Assembly (NCBI RefSeq): GCF_000165425.1
Contig: NW_001799078.1
Span: forward strand, 509,081-573,080
Source of the DNA: Paramecium tetraurelia
Taxonomy: Eukaryota; Ciliophora; Oligohymenophorea; Peniculida; Parameciidae
DNA length: 64,000 nucleotides
Direction: 5' to 3'
Shown: piece by piece, positions 50,287-63,099 of the stretch
Layout of the letters: each line of letters begins with the position of its first letter
Position numbering within the stretch: position 1 is the stretch's first letter
Position numbers and translations under genes: made by a program
Notes under the pieces: model-generated
The model's database searches: none
Told to the model about the DNA's origin: nothing
What the model saw: only the letters and a program-made list of their open reading frames with translations

Positions 50287-51563
50287 TCAGATAGTTTATT
50301 ATTAAACTTGCAAAATGATTGTTTCTTCAATTACGGAGGTTTGTAGTAACCATGTTATTTTGCAGCTCGTGGCATATAAATACAATACTAATTATTGACT
50401 GGTTAGCATAGTTTAAGTAAGTCTAGCTGTGTAAATAAGAGTATTAATGGCACCATAACAGTTATGAGTGAAATTCATATATCTTTTACTTTAACAAGTG
50501 TTGCACTTATTGAATTAACTAACATACTTTTTATTTTTAAAACATTTCGCATACACTTAAATGTTTATTACTACCTGAGAAGCGGTCAATTTAAGATCGT
50601 ACTAGCCCAATGTATCATAAACCAAATTTAGCTCAGGTACTGAAATTTATATTGTTGGTCTGGTACTGGCTTATAAATCCTTTATTTAGGTTATTCTAAT
50701 AGTAGTGCATTCTGCAGGCAGAGGGTCATTAATTATCCAAAGTACCAAATGAGTATTATTCAAGTAATAAGTATTACCCTAAGAATCAGATGTATATGAA
50801 ATATCTGTTGATGTTTGAGTTTGTGTATGTTTAATAGTTACGTTTTCTGTATCTGGGATATGCCAAAAGCCTTGGAAGGGCATAATGAAAAAGGACTTTG
50901 GTTAGAGTGCATAAGAAGGACTAGTAAAAGAAGACATAGCATTGATTGAATCTACTATTTTTACAAATGAAATTGGATGCAAAATAATTTGAAATCCTAA
51001 AGTTCTTAAGTTATTTATATTATCGATTCCAACTGTAACATGAGTCGAATTTAGTTCAATAACCTATAATATTTATAGTTTATACTTAGATCTAAAATTT
51101 AACTTCACCCGTGTAACCAAAAGTAAATAGACTTACGAAAGCAGCTGTTGCATTTGGCGCTGAGTGAGGATATGTTAGAGAATGAGCTGGAGTTGTAGTA
51201 AATGAGTTAACTACATATATATCTTCACTATCCATTGCCACCCATCTGAAACCGAAGGTATATAAGGTCGGACCACTGCAAGTTGTTCCTACAGTGAATT
51301 CTAATAATTAAAATAGAGTAATTACAATTCTTTTACAAGCCCACCAATTTAAAATCAACTCCAAGATTATTTGGAGTAGATTCATAATGTTCCATTGTAA
51401 AAATCAACTTTGGAATATTATCAAAAGCCTTAGCAAAACTATAATTCCGCGCCCTGTACCATCCCCAACATATTAAGTTATCATTCTAACCCGTCAAGAC
51501 ATAGTTAGAATCACCATAAAATGTTGCTTTTGTGACTGTGAATAAAAGAAAGGATAAAATCAT
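50287..51563 (-). CDS. Secreted H-type-lectin-like protein
   Basis: 409 residues with introns 51064-51085 (22 nt) and 51301-51325 (25 nt). It has a short signal peptide (MILSFLLFTVTKA), then a domain resembling H-type (discoidin/Helix pomatia) lectins: AFDNIPKLIFTMEHYE...LVGLQKNEFTVGT...TLYTFGFRWVAMD. A second similar block follows (FVSLFTFGYTGEVKFQIQVIELNSTHVTVGIDNI), then Thr-rich sequence and a Cys-rich C-terminus (CFKNKKY...CNTCQ...NCYG). Probably secreted or surface-exposed and sugar-binding. Family assignment rests on the strand pattern and the terminal W-x-A motif only. Confidence 0.62.
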
Positions 51564-53183
51564 GATTTTTATATATAAATTTAATGTATTAAATTCCTTG
51601 CTTTATTCATTTGATATTCGTCCGACAAAACAATAATTGATTGTTAACCCTAATACTCAGAAGTATTAATCCAAGTTATTTAAAAATTAAAGAAAAAATA
51701 AAACTGCCCTAACCCAAATTATAACGTAAACGAAGATAAATTCTTTTTATTTTCAGTCAATAAACAAATAAAAATGAACAACTTATTTTTTGCTCGTAAT
51801 AACTGAATTGTAATTTAGAGGGAATTATAACAAATAATAAAGTTTTTTTTTAACTAATTTAGAATTAAATATATATTCTAATTCAAATATCACTTAGTAA
51901 TTCATAATTTTAGCAATCTATTTCTATTCATTTTTATTCAAGTTGGCAATTCCCCTCTAAAAAATTAATTTTATTATAAGTATAAAGATTATTTTAAAAC
52001 CTCAATTATTACCCAACTTTTCAATTAATTAATCTATGTCCCTACAACCAAGAACACCAAATTTAGTTCTTGAAGCCTTACTATTATTGCCATTCATGTT
52101 TTCTTACAATTAATATCAATCCTGCTTTAGCCCGTGCAACATGCTCCAATAATAAGGATAATTATCACTTTTATTCAAATTCTAAGCTGCTTCGACATTT
52201 ATTCACAAATATCAAACCATTAAATAATAATTTTAGATTTTTACTTAGAATATAAAAGTGAGGAAATGATGATAATTTCTCAACACATTTGCCTTCTATT
52301 GTATTTCAATATCCTCATCTCTTGCTTTTAATCTATAATCCATAATTCATAGTATATATTCAATGAATTCCTGTGCCTTTCTTTCAAAATTTTATAACTA
52401 CCAATTAACCTGTCATAAATAATCATTTAAATTCTTTTAATAACATCCCACAACTTTTCAAAGCATGTGTATTATATTTAAAACTAAAATATAATATATG
52501 TATAAATTTATGGAATTGTTCAAAAAACATATTGGAGTGAAATTGTTTTTAATTTATAAGTTTTGAATTTTTATGAAATTGTTCTTATTTTTTAAATCGG
52601 ATTGACATTCTCATCAACGTGTTCATTTCTCAGAAACTTTATCTTTCCTCCAAACCCAAATTCTTTGAATTAATTTAACTTCTTTATCTTTGTATTCAAT
52701 GAAAAGGATGAAATCTTTGTGTCGATTTAAGTTAGCAATTCACTTTCTAAATTTTTTATTTAATCATTGCTTTACCATTTTCCATCTAAATTAAGAAGTG
52801 ATTTTCTCCTAATTTTCACTATGTTTGTGCTATTTAATCCAAAAATGTCTTGTATTGATGAATAAACCATCTGAAAATAATTACTGGATCAATAAGTTAA
52901 AATTTTGCTAAACCACATTAACAAGTAAACTTTATATTTAATAATAGTTAGAAAAGATAGTTAGTGATCCATTTCATAATTGAATTATTAAGCTGGATTA
53001 GCGATAAATTTATTAATTTATTGATTGTTCCATACTTTTTATTCTATTTATTATAAGTTAGCAATTTAAAGATGTAATAACAAATTATCAGGATCCTTGC
53101 AATCTTAAGTTAAGTTACTAAAGTATTTATCAATAAGTTAATAAGCGAATGGATGAAAATAAAGAAAACTAACTTAACAAATT
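51564..53183. other. 1.6-kb interval with gene remnants only
   Basis: AT-rich, no intact gene. A plus-strand frame at 52038-52259 (starting MSLQPRTPNLVLEA) is open but unlike a protein in its second half. On the minus strand around 52390-52270 a short run (MDYRLKARDEDIEIQQKANVLRNYHH) is protein-like but isolated. I take these as fragments of decayed genes. Confidence 0.35.
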
Positions 53184-54322
53184 ATGAATATCACATATTA
53201 TATGTTTACTAATTCTAATCATAAAGATAATTTAATTTGCAAAAATTGTCAGGAGTCGCAACTAACAAAATCAACTTAGCTGTTAAGATTTTAAAAATCA
53301 GATCTGAAAAAACTCAAGTTCAACAAAAAAGTTTAAGAAAATAGGTACCCTCTAGCTTTAAGGAAACGAAAATATCTATCGTTTATAATATGAAGACAAT
53401 GAGACAATTATTATTGAGTTACACCCAGTATGTTACTCAGAAAGTAATGATAATATTTGTTGATAAATTGAATTATTCTAAAATCAAAGTCTATCTATCC
53501 GTAAATAGAGGAGTAACTTAAACTAATAGAATATCATTTTGGACTAAAAAAATTTGAATAAAAAAAAGATTTGCTTCTAGAAATTAAGAATAATGGCACT
53601 ACTGCTTAAAGCACTTTTAGAGCTTTTATTTTAGGATCTAATGAACAAGGTAGAGACCCAAACTAGAAAATATTTTTATAATATCAATGGTTCATTAGTT
53701 TCGAAATTCCTTAAATGTTTAGGAAATCAATTTATATTTCATAATATAGCACAAATTTTTAAAATGGTAATCCTCGTAGTGGTGGGTCATTAAGGGTTTT
53801 TGAAATATTAGAGATTGTTAATGTTTAGAATCTCTTAATTTTATAAGAAAAGTCAACCATTCAAATTTTTGATAATATCTTTCAAAATAAATTCATTTTC
53901 TAATTTTTTGAAAAATATTTCCCTAATGATGCTATATTTTCTGTTAAGTTAATTCATTTTTGGAACTCCTGAAAAATTTCTTCCCATTTTATATCCGATA
54001 ATTATGATAATTACGATTATTTTTTTTGGCTTTTTGAATCTAATAGGGTTGTTTTGTGTCAATTTGTCTAATTTTATTCAATAAAGCTAGTTTATATGAT
54101 ATTAATTAAATTACTAAAAATAGATATTTTAGCTTTTGATATTTATTGATAAATTGAATTTTTATTTATATTCCATTTAAGGCAAGAAGAGAAATCTATC
54201 ATTCTATTACAACTGAACCTTATTTTAATATTGCTATTTAATCTCTGAAGATTGGACTAAAAATATTATACACTTCCCATTCTTATAAACAGTTATTGTA
54301 AAACTCAGGAGTAGTAAGATGA
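53184..54322 (+). pseudogene. Probable decaying gene, unknown family
   Basis: It starts MNITYYMFTNSNHKDNL and reads as protein in pieces: CKNCQESQLTKSTQ..., KKIGTLQLQGNENIYRLQYEDNETIIIELHPV, EQLKLIEYHFGLKKFEQKKD, NNGTTAQSTFRAFILGSNEQGRDP and a terminal piece ending LQNSGVVR before TGA. Joining them needs one base fewer in an A6 run near 53325, an unusually long ~65-nt intron, and read-through of one TGA (HFWNS-TGA-KISSHF). Composition and amino-acid usage are those of a real gene, so I call it a recently decayed copy. An intact gene with unrecognised introns is not excluded. No domain identified. Confidence 0.45.
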
Positions 54323-54449
54323 AACATTTTAATTTTATTAAAATCAATTAAGAGGTATTCGTTTATTTAAACATTTTATATAAATATCAGTCTGGAAAAA
54401 TATTATCAACACAAATGCAAAACCTAATTTTCTTACTATCAAATATTAT

Positions 54450-55668
54450 AATATATAAAATAATCTATTAACTTTTTTTGAAAAATTAATCTGCTAATGA
54501 AGATTAATATTATTAGCCATAGTTTACAATAAATATCAATAGAAGGATGATTTTTAGAATCAGAAATATGTGTACAAACATTTTTTGATTGAAAAATAAT
54601 GTTACTTTAACCTGTTTTCGTAAAATGTGCATATGTATAATATCTTTTAATTTTAATGTAAAAGTACATAATAATTTATCTTTTTAATAGCCTTTCAAAA
54701 GCAAACATTTACAGATTAATTATTTTTAAATCTTCTTCTTGGTTGAGCTTAGATAAAATTCTAAAAAATACCTCAGACATTTTGTTTTCCCTTGCCTGAT
54801 CACCCGAGGATACATTATGTATAAATTTAAATTAATTATAGATTTGTAACTTAAATTCTTCAGTTCAAGTGTTCAACCTTTAATTGAAAATCTAATCAAA
54901 TTATGCTTCGAAATCAAATAGGCAACCTAATTGTTGTAACCTTATCATTAATTTTACAATCAAAATCAAATTTATTAGATCCAAAATTCCAATAACTTTA
55001 GTAAAACAAAGTTTTCGCATGTCAAAAATAATTCGAAACTACTTCACTAAGAAATCATTATTTGAATAAATAGTACTACTAGCTCTCAATAATATCAATC
55101 AAATTCCCCTTACAAAAGAAAACAGCTTTAGAGTCTCTCTTAAGTTATAATTGAATATGTAGCCATTATAGTTCCAAAAACAGGAAGTTTGTCAAGAGAT
55201 ACTAGTAATAATTGAAAAAAAGTTAGCCGAAACTGCTTTATAAAATAGTAATATATTGCATTTAGTTTGATTGAAAAAATTAGAAAATGATGATTTTTAA
55301 ATATTAAATCTGAAGATATGGCTTGAATAGAAAATTTTTAAGACAAAGTCTTAATTGCAGAGAATCTAACTATATGGCAGATTATGACTCTATTCTTTGA
55401 TTAATAAGTAATTCAAATCATATTAAAATCATTTAAATATATTTGAAACAAAATTAAATTAAAATTATTTCTGTATAAATAATGAACTTCTTAGTAGCGT
55501 TTCACATGAATTAAATAAAGCCAAATACTCATCTGAATTGATAAGATCCTTTATAAGATACCAAATTAAATAATAATTATTATCCCTTAATTTATTGAAA
55601 TTGTAATAGAATTCATATTTTATTAACTTTCTCCTTAAAATTTCCTACTTTTCTTCCTTTTGAATACA
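54450..55668 (-). pseudogene. Minus-strand gene remnant with several in-frame TGAs
   Basis: One minus-strand frame stays protein-like for about 400 codons (LRRKLIKYEFYYNFNKLRD; DEYLALFNSCETLL; RLQQLGCLFDFEAQFDQIF; KMSEVFFRILSKLNQEEDLK), interrupted by four TGAs (after IFK, SIS, GI and NT). No frameshift was needed. I found no short introns that remove the TGAs. Most likely a pseudogene; family unknown. The flanks 54323-54449 and 55669-55749 show nothing. Confidence 0.4.
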
Positions 55669-55749
55669 TTCCAACATATGTGATTTTATTTCTCAAATTA
55701 TAGCTAGACAGATATATACAAGAGAAAATTTTAATCTATTTCAATACAT

Positions 55750-58700
55750 GGACCATCCTTCATTTCTTCTTCATCATAGTTAACTTTTCCTCTAAAATGG
55801 TTTCATTTTTTCATATATTACATTTCTTTCCAAGAATTAATCTATTTTTGAAATATTTACCATATCCATTCACCTTTTTTTTGACCTTAATGATAATCCC
55901 CCTTCCAACTAGTTATATAATTTCTAACAAATTATTAATATTTTACCTAAATCCTCTATCATCAAATTAGACCCAATTTCCATGTTTCTTGCCCTCTTAA
56001 GTATATTCACCTTATTCGCTATTTAATTCTTTTTTAATAAATACATTATAAGGTTTGTCTCCCTTGTAATTTACCACTATTTTATTTTAACCCCATTTAT
56101 ATATTATCCATGATCTAAAAAATTATTGAAGCTTCTTTTTTTAACTTTCTTACTTCCAAAAATGATCGTTTGGCTCCACCCATTCTTTATCTTTCATACC
56201 ATTTTGGTTATATTCTCCCTTTCCTCTTTTTGTAAATACTATTAATACATTTGTTAAAATGCATTCTATTTTAAGTGTCTAAATTTGATCTCACAAAAAT
56301 TGATTTTTATCCCACTGTAATATTCGACATTATATATTAGTTAACGAGATCTAAATATTTTGTTTTGGAACCTACAAAACTCATCATCAATGTCTATCCA
56401 TGATTGTACTTTTCTGCCATTTTCATAAAAACCTCCTCCGCTAAGCTTATTAAATTATCACTACATTTCAACGAATTGTTCATTCGATTATTCTCTAAAG
56501 TATATTTACCACATTCCTTCCTTAATTCCTTCTTTGTAAATGCCTTTATGAAGTATTTAGCAATATCTTTTATATTTTTTATGTACTCTTTGAAATTATC
56601 CGCAATTTCTATCCAACTACCCTCCTTCCAACCTTATTTAAGGTTACCAACTTCTCTTGAATAAATATGATAATTTTATACAAATCTTCGAATTCTAATG
56701 AAGAACCATTAATTTTTCTCAATCTTATTATTTTCTAGCCTTGTATTAGGTCATCTTAATAATTTGCAAAAATTATCAATTAAGTAGAACTGTTCCGATA
56801 TTATTAAGCATAATTACTCCTCAAAATTTTTTGCCAAATCTTCCCATTTACCTTATTTTTTTCCTTTCTCGTCATAATCCCCGCCTCCTCTAAATTTTAT
56901 AATTATTTCAAAATTACATAATCTCAATTGAACAGTGATGATTGTATCTATATTTTATTTGCCATTAGCTAATTTTTTGTCCATTATAATATTTTCCTTC
57001 ATTAAATGTTTAGCAATTTCTGAATATTTAGGAAGCATACTCATTATAATTTTCATGCAGTTCTACCCAGTTTCCAATCTTTAAGCCGTTTCCATCATAA
57101 TCACCACCTCCACTTAATATGTAATGAAATTTTACAGGCTTTCAGTTTTCTTTTCGAATTATCCTTTATTCATTTTTTTTATCTTCTCTAACAAAGACCA
57201 TTTTCCATTTTTATTTCCGTCTTTATATTCTCCAGACCAAATAATTTTACATTTTCTTTAAAAATATAGGAAAATTAAAACTCTGAAAAACTATTTGTTA
57301 GTTCAGTCCATTATCCAAATTTTATCCCTTCTTAGGTATAATTTCCTTCGCAACTAAATGTTTTAATGAATCGCATCGTACATTTTATTAAATCTTGTTT
57401 TTTCGTTCCTTCTAAATAATACATTCCATAGTCCATGTTTTATTCCATTTTTATAGGACCCTGTCAAAACAACTTAGAAATCTCTTCCAAAATTATACTC
57501 AATTATACTCTTTAAAATGTTTGCTTAATTCAGTCCATTCACCTTATTTTAATTAGTTGTGATCATAGGTTCCTCCTCCTCTAAAGGATGAGAATATATT
57601 GATACATTATTTTACAATTTCTACTTAAAGGTTCAACCCATTCATAATTCCACTAATGAAATTTTTAGCCATTTAGATAATGGCCTGAGTAGATCACGAA
57701 AATTTGACTTTAAAATTAACTTAATCATACGGTTTTATGTATTTGCAGAGCTTTGTCCAAACTCCTTATTTACTTCCATTCTAATTGAATTAACCTCCTC
57801 CTCTAAAATTGTAATAAATTTACATTTTCATATTGTTGTAGACAATATTCCACTCCCCTTATTTGTTACCACTAAGATATGAGCCAATTTTAAATCCCTA
57901 TTATTCCATTATTTGATATTTTACTAAAATTGACGATTTGCAAAATGAAAAACTTTGATTCAAATATTTCTTGTATACAGAAGGGAATTCATCATCATCA
58001 TATAAATAATTGATTCCGCTTTAGTTAGCAAAGAAATTTATACATAGATCTTAAAGATTGGTCACATTTGATAAAGCATATATCTTTATCAATAACATTC
58101 TTATAGATGATTTCCCAATCAAAAAAATCAAATCTTTTTTAAACACCAATTGATTACTTTACTCTCTTCTCCAATTCAACCCATTTTCCAATTTTTTCTC
58201 CTTTGCTATCATACCTTCCTCCTCCTCTATAATTACTAATATAAAATTATCTACATAGTTCTCCATTCTTCATTTTAATTTCTTCTATGCAGAATATTCC
58301 ATTAATTACACTTAACACCATTATTGTACTCCCCATTATAAATAATTTAGCATTTACTAATGTTAAATATCAAATCAATAAAAACTTTGAGAAATTTTTG
58401 TCAATTTTTATCCATCTTCCTGTTTTGAGGCCTTTATCATTATATTCGCAATTTTCACTCAGTTAATTTATTAGAATATTTTAAAATGATTCATTTCTAT
58501 TTTTTCTGTGTTTATATATAAAGTAGGAGTTTTTCAAGCCTTTTTAATACTATCCATAACAAACTATTTAGCATCCCCTTGAATAACACAGTAGAGTTAC
58601 TCTTAATCATTATGTACTATTTTGAAATAGGGGATTTTATCAGGATATTCACTTATCTAACAATTTATTATTACTTCGGAAAATAAAAATCATTTATGAT

Positions 58701-58878
58701 TTATTCTAGACAGTTTTGGAAAAAAAATTAAAAATCCATACAATTTGTAATCTATTTAGAACTATAATGCTCCGAATTTTTACCCCACAAATATTCTTGA
58801 AATAAGCTTTTATAAAGCATTCTTTCGACTATCCTAAATTTATGATTCAAAATTGCTTTCTAAATCTGTACTAGTCAT
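55750..58878 (-). pseudogene. Decayed GGG-repeat (MORN-like) protein gene
   Basis: It begins MTSTDLESNFESQI... and has a conserved N-terminal domain (KIPYFKIVHNDQEQLYCVIQGDAKQF), followed by at least eight copies of a ~45-residue unit with the core Y-x-G-G-G-x-Y-D-x-x-G-x-K-I-G-K-W-x-E-L. Examples are NYRGGGRYDSKGEKIGKWVE at about 58210 and KLSGGGFYENGRKVQSWIDI at about 56430. On the plus strand the units show as regularly spaced CCTCCTCC blocks. Units are joined only by changing frame (single-base indels, e.g. in A-runs near 58505) and by ignoring TGAs, so the gene is broken. Intact relatives of this repeat are abundant in ciliates; their function is unknown. Confidence 0.6.
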
Positions 58879-58979
58879 TCTCTTTTCTTTAAATGACTTT
58901 GAAATATTTTTAATAATTCAATAATATAAAATATTTTACAACTACTAGCTTTTACAAAACAACAAACAAACATTTAAAG

Positions 58980-60323
58980 ATGGATGAAATAATTTTAATA
59001 GATTTAAAGTCTATTTTCAATGAATTTAAGTTAGATAATCCAATCTTTAGTAGTAATTGATTAAAAGCCTAAACTCGATCATTGTTTAATAAATCTAATT
59101 AAAAATAAATGCAAAATCTAATCTCTCAAGTAAAATGCAAGATGCACTTAGAAAATGAGGTGCAATTTGTTTGCATGAGTACAGAATGTATAGCCCCGAA
59201 ATTATGCTGCTTAAATTGCCAAGAAATGCATGATATGCACCATTCCCTTTTGAAAAATTTAGATCAAGCTTGGGAAGAAATATTATAACACAAATAAAAA
59301 TAGAACGAAGTCTAAAAAGATTTCGAGAATTTATGGTCATAAATGTCAGCCTTTCTTACTCAATGGGATCGCATAATAGATTTTAATAAGCTTTTAGGTT
59401 TTAATCTCACAATTAATAAAGCAAATGTTAGTGCGATTGGAGAAAGAATTAACTTAATCATTGACTTGTTAAGAACTTTTAGATATGATCTAAAAATATG
59501 AAGATTTGAGTTTCTTATTAGAGGAGAAAGCCAAAATGATCAAAAATAAATATTGTATTGCCTAACACTTTAAGATAAGGTCATTTTGACAAGGATAGTA
59601 AATTAGAAGTGGATGTAATGTTAGCACTATTTAATGAAGCAAGATAATTAAAAAAAAAAGGAGATAAGATAAATGCTATTGATAAATATTCCTAAGTGCT
59701 GGAAATGAATGAAAATTTTATTGTTGCCAGATTAGATAGAGGTTTAAATGATTAAATTTGATAAGTTAGGAAAACTGAATATGGGTTAGAATTATGAGCA
59801 AGCATAATTTGATTTTGAAGAGGTCTTAAAGCAAGATGACCTTGATGTTAGAGCTCTAAAGGGATTAGGTAATACACTATTTTTTGCTAGCTGTCTGTCA
59901 AAAAATGAAGTGCAATTATGGAGAAGGTTTATATTATGCTTTAAGAGGTCAAAAATTGAAATAAATATCTCCTCAACTACATTTTCACTTAGGTATTTTT
60001 TTTATCATATACAGCTGATTGTTGCAAGTTTGAAGGTAAAAGTTAAGAAGCTTTACACTTTATCAATATAGCAATTGAGTAGAAAAAAAGGAAATATGAG
60101 AATAAAATGAAAATATTTTATAAAAATAAAGGTAATTCTTTACTAAAGGTAGCTGAAATTCATTTAGAACTAAATGATTTACAAAATGCAAATATATTTA
60201 TAAACAAAGCATTAGAAATTTATCAAAATTATGAATTAGCAATAAACATAAAAGGTACTCTAAATCATTATCCTTATAGAGAGAATTAATAAGATAGCAA
60301 GAGCTTAGAATGTCATATTATGA
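58980..60323 (+). CDS. B-box zinc finger / TPR protein with one apparent +1 shift
   Basis: About 400 residues from seven exons; introns 59050-59067 (18 nt), 59555-59579, 59742-59769, 59869-59890, 59993-60014 and 60255-60279. A B-box-like zinc finger (CKMHLENEVQFVCMSTECIAPKLCCLNCQEMHDMH) is followed by a helical stretch and TPR units (FNEARQLKKKGDKINAIDKYSQVLEMN; NYEQAQFDFEEVLKQDD; LHFHLADCCKFEGKSQEALHFIN; AEIHLELNDLQNANIFINKALE). One extra T in the T4 run at 59402-59405 breaks the frame between DFNKLLG and LISQLIKQ; all else is in frame. The protein probably acts as a scaffold. It is followed co-directionally by a WD40 gene, and the two could be one transcription unit or once-fused. Confidence 0.7.
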
Positions 60324-60385
60324 AAAATTTAAGTGCTACCATAGATATTGAAATTTTTAATTGATTAAATTTCTTATTAAAATAA

Positions 60386-61702
60386 ATGATAGATAGTATC
60401 TTCCATAATATTGATATTCTCCAAATTCAGACAGAGAATCAAATCTAAAAAATATTTGATCACTTCCATAATTTAAAGTCCAAGGTTCTTGAATAGATGC
60501 ATTCAATCTAAGAAAATTTATAAAATTGGCATAAGGGAATCAATGCGCAATTTCATTAACTAAATAGAGAGGATGTAGGCTAAATGAAATTGTAATATCA
60601 AAAAATTTAAGAAGAAAATAAAAATTATATTGCTAAAATTTCTAATGCTCTAAACAAGATGAAGAATTTTGAGGAATACCAAAATTGTTTCAACATACTC
60701 TAAGGAATTCATAAGGAAAGTGGTGAAACTTAGACATTAATCAATACTATACCTTTATACAACAATGAATGCAATGCTATTGCTATCAATAAATCTGGAT
60801 CCTTGATTGTGACTGGAGATACAGAAAATATTAGCATTTGGGAATGCAAAGAAGGTAATATGAAAAAAGTTCAACAGATAACAAAACATTCAAATTATAT
60901 ATCTTGCTTAATTTTTAGCAGAAATATTAATTCATTTATTTCTGGATGTAAGGGTGGCAGAATTCATTTTTGGCAATAAACTGTTGGAATTGGAAATTTT
61001 ATATCTAAATCTGAATAATTTTAATATGGAGCAATAAATTGTATGATATTGAATAAAGAAGATGATCAACTTTTTAGTGGAAGCGAAGCTAATAAAATTA
61101 TTGTTTGGAAAGTAGATTTCGGAACATATCAACTAACCAAAATTTAAGAATTAGAAACAAATGCATAAGTTGAGGGTTTAGCATTAAACCCATCTGAATC
61201 GATATTGGCTTTCACATAAAATAATAAATAAATCTCAGTCTATAGAAAATAAAGCAACAAAAAGTGGTAGTTTCATTCAAACGCTACCAAAATCACTGAT
61301 GAATATGGATCAAGAATCTGCTTCTTATCTGATTAGAACTTTATATGGGTCACAGGAGGTTAAGGAGGAATAGATTCTATTTGCTTTTTTGGAGAAGAAA
61401 ATGGTGAATACAAAGAGACAGAAACGAAAATAAAACTGACAGATAATAAGAGTGAACATGATTTTCATAATTTTGATATAATTTATTAGAGAGAGAAAAA
61501 CATTTTAATTATTAAATAAAAATTTTAAATATGGATTATGAGAGCTATTTATAATGGGGAATTGGAAAAAATAAGTGTAATTTAATGTAATTCCAAAAGA
61601 ACATTTGGTATTTTAACTAATGACGGAAGTAAGTTAATCTTTTTTGAGAGAATTGATTTTAAATTTGGAAAATTTTATATATATAGTCTTGAGTTGAATT
61701 GA
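60386..61702 (+). CDS. Coiled-coil WD40-repeat protein
   Basis: 438 residues, no introns. The N-terminal ~110 residues are coiled-coil (IQTENQIQKIFDHFHNLKSKVLEQ; LNREDVGQMKLQYQKIQEEN). WD40 repeats follow: CNAIAINKSGSLIVTGDTENISIWE, YISCLIFSRNINSFISGCKGGRIHFW, INCMILNKEDDQLFSGSEANKIIVWK, VEGLALNPSESILAFTQNNKQISVY and further degenerate blades, enough for one propeller. In ciliates such coil-WD40 proteins often carry a B-box at the N-terminus; here the B-box sits in the gene just upstream (62 bp). Scaffold role, partner unknown. Confidence 0.8.
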
Positions 61703-61769
61703 ATTTTATGAGAGTTAGTAAACAATTGCATTTATTGAATATAAAGAATTTTATAATTATAATTTATAA

Positions 61770-62668
61770 TTACTTGATTTTTTGATCTAGATAAACTAAG
61801 AAAAATACATATTTAAGTTATTTTTTTAGAACAAGCCATTATTATATTAACTTAATTTATAGTAGGTTTTTACATACTTTTGATAATAATCTATTTTGCA
61901 TTTGCTATGTGGTAGAGAGTTGCAGAGAAATTGAGATTTGAAGATAGGTGTCTGTAATATGAAAAGGAATGCTATAGGGTTTTAGCTTTTAGATAAAATT
62001 TCGAAATCAAAGACTTAAATAATATAATTATCAAATTCAAATACAATTGGTTGAATTTGTTTTTATTTTCATATAATTTAGATGAACCTAATCTTTTCTA
62101 AATTCAATGGATTTAATAGTTAAATTCAGTTTTGAAGTTATCCATAAGATAAATAAAGTTAGAAATTAAAAATAATTTAAGTTTTTCGTAATAAATTATT
62201 TTCTGCCCTTTTTTCTTGCATGAAACATACTTATATGGTTAAAGTGTACACAAATCATTAAAGGCACTGTGAGAGTTTTAAAAATGCCCGCCAAGATTGA
62301 CTGGATACTCAGATAAGAAATCTCCAAGAGACTTATATTTATTCTTCTGCTATTATCACCTGTATTAAATCATTTATCATAAAATTAATAATAATAGATA
62401 ATTTCCAGTCAAAGGGAATATACATAAATAAATTCAATTTATTTTGAACTTTGATTTACAATAGACAATGTTCCATATCCCATACTTTATAAGATTTAGA
62501 GTTTTTCTCACCTCCTCTTATTAATGTATAAATTTATCTTGCTTCACTTCAAGAAGATAGGCTCTAATGAGCATAAAATTTTTTGATTTATTAAGAGAAG
62601 AGATTTAATATTTTCTGGAATATCCCCTTCAAAATAGAATTAATAATTATCTTGAAAATAATTTTTGA
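61770..62668 (+). CDS. Possible membrane protein, start uncertain
   Basis: A hydrophobic segment (IIILTQFIVGFYILLIIIYFAFAMW) is followed by a basic/aromatic cytosolic part (RVAEKLRFEDRCLQYEKECYRVL; FQKCPPRLTGYSDKKSPRDLYLFF; FFDLLREEIQYFLEYPLQ) ending at TGA 62666-62668. The only ATG is within the TM (61907), so a 5' exon may be missing. A TGA at 62270 lies inside the frame; a 30-nt intron (62242-62271, GTG...GAG) would remove it without changing frame. Family not recognised. A pseudogene is the alternative. Confidence 0.4.
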
Positions 62669-63099
62669 TCCTTAACTATATTTCAAAGATTTGTTGTTTT
62701 TCAGTTTAAAATTTGATAGTTTTACATATATGAATCAAATTCTATTAATTAAATAGAAAGAGCTACCATATTTTAATTTTTAGAACTTTATCTCTAATTG
62801 ACAATTCAACTTAGATTAATTAATTATTTTAATACTTTTAATTAACCTTATTTATAAAAATATTATGTAGATTCCCATTGATAACAGTTAAGCGACCCAT
62901 ATACATATACTAAATTGTTGTCAAGCTTAGATATGCTAATCTATTTAAAATATAAAAAAGGAATAAAATTTATTAGTAGTATGATATTGAAAATTTTATA
63001 TCAAAATGAAGACAGAATTACGAATTTATTTGATGGAAAAATTTTGTAGGATAAATAATGGAAAATTTACCTACAAAATTCATTTTAGAAGAAAATGTA
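62669..63099. other. Intergenic, AT-rich
   Basis: About 430 bases between two convergent genes. No feature could be supported. Confidence 0.35.
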
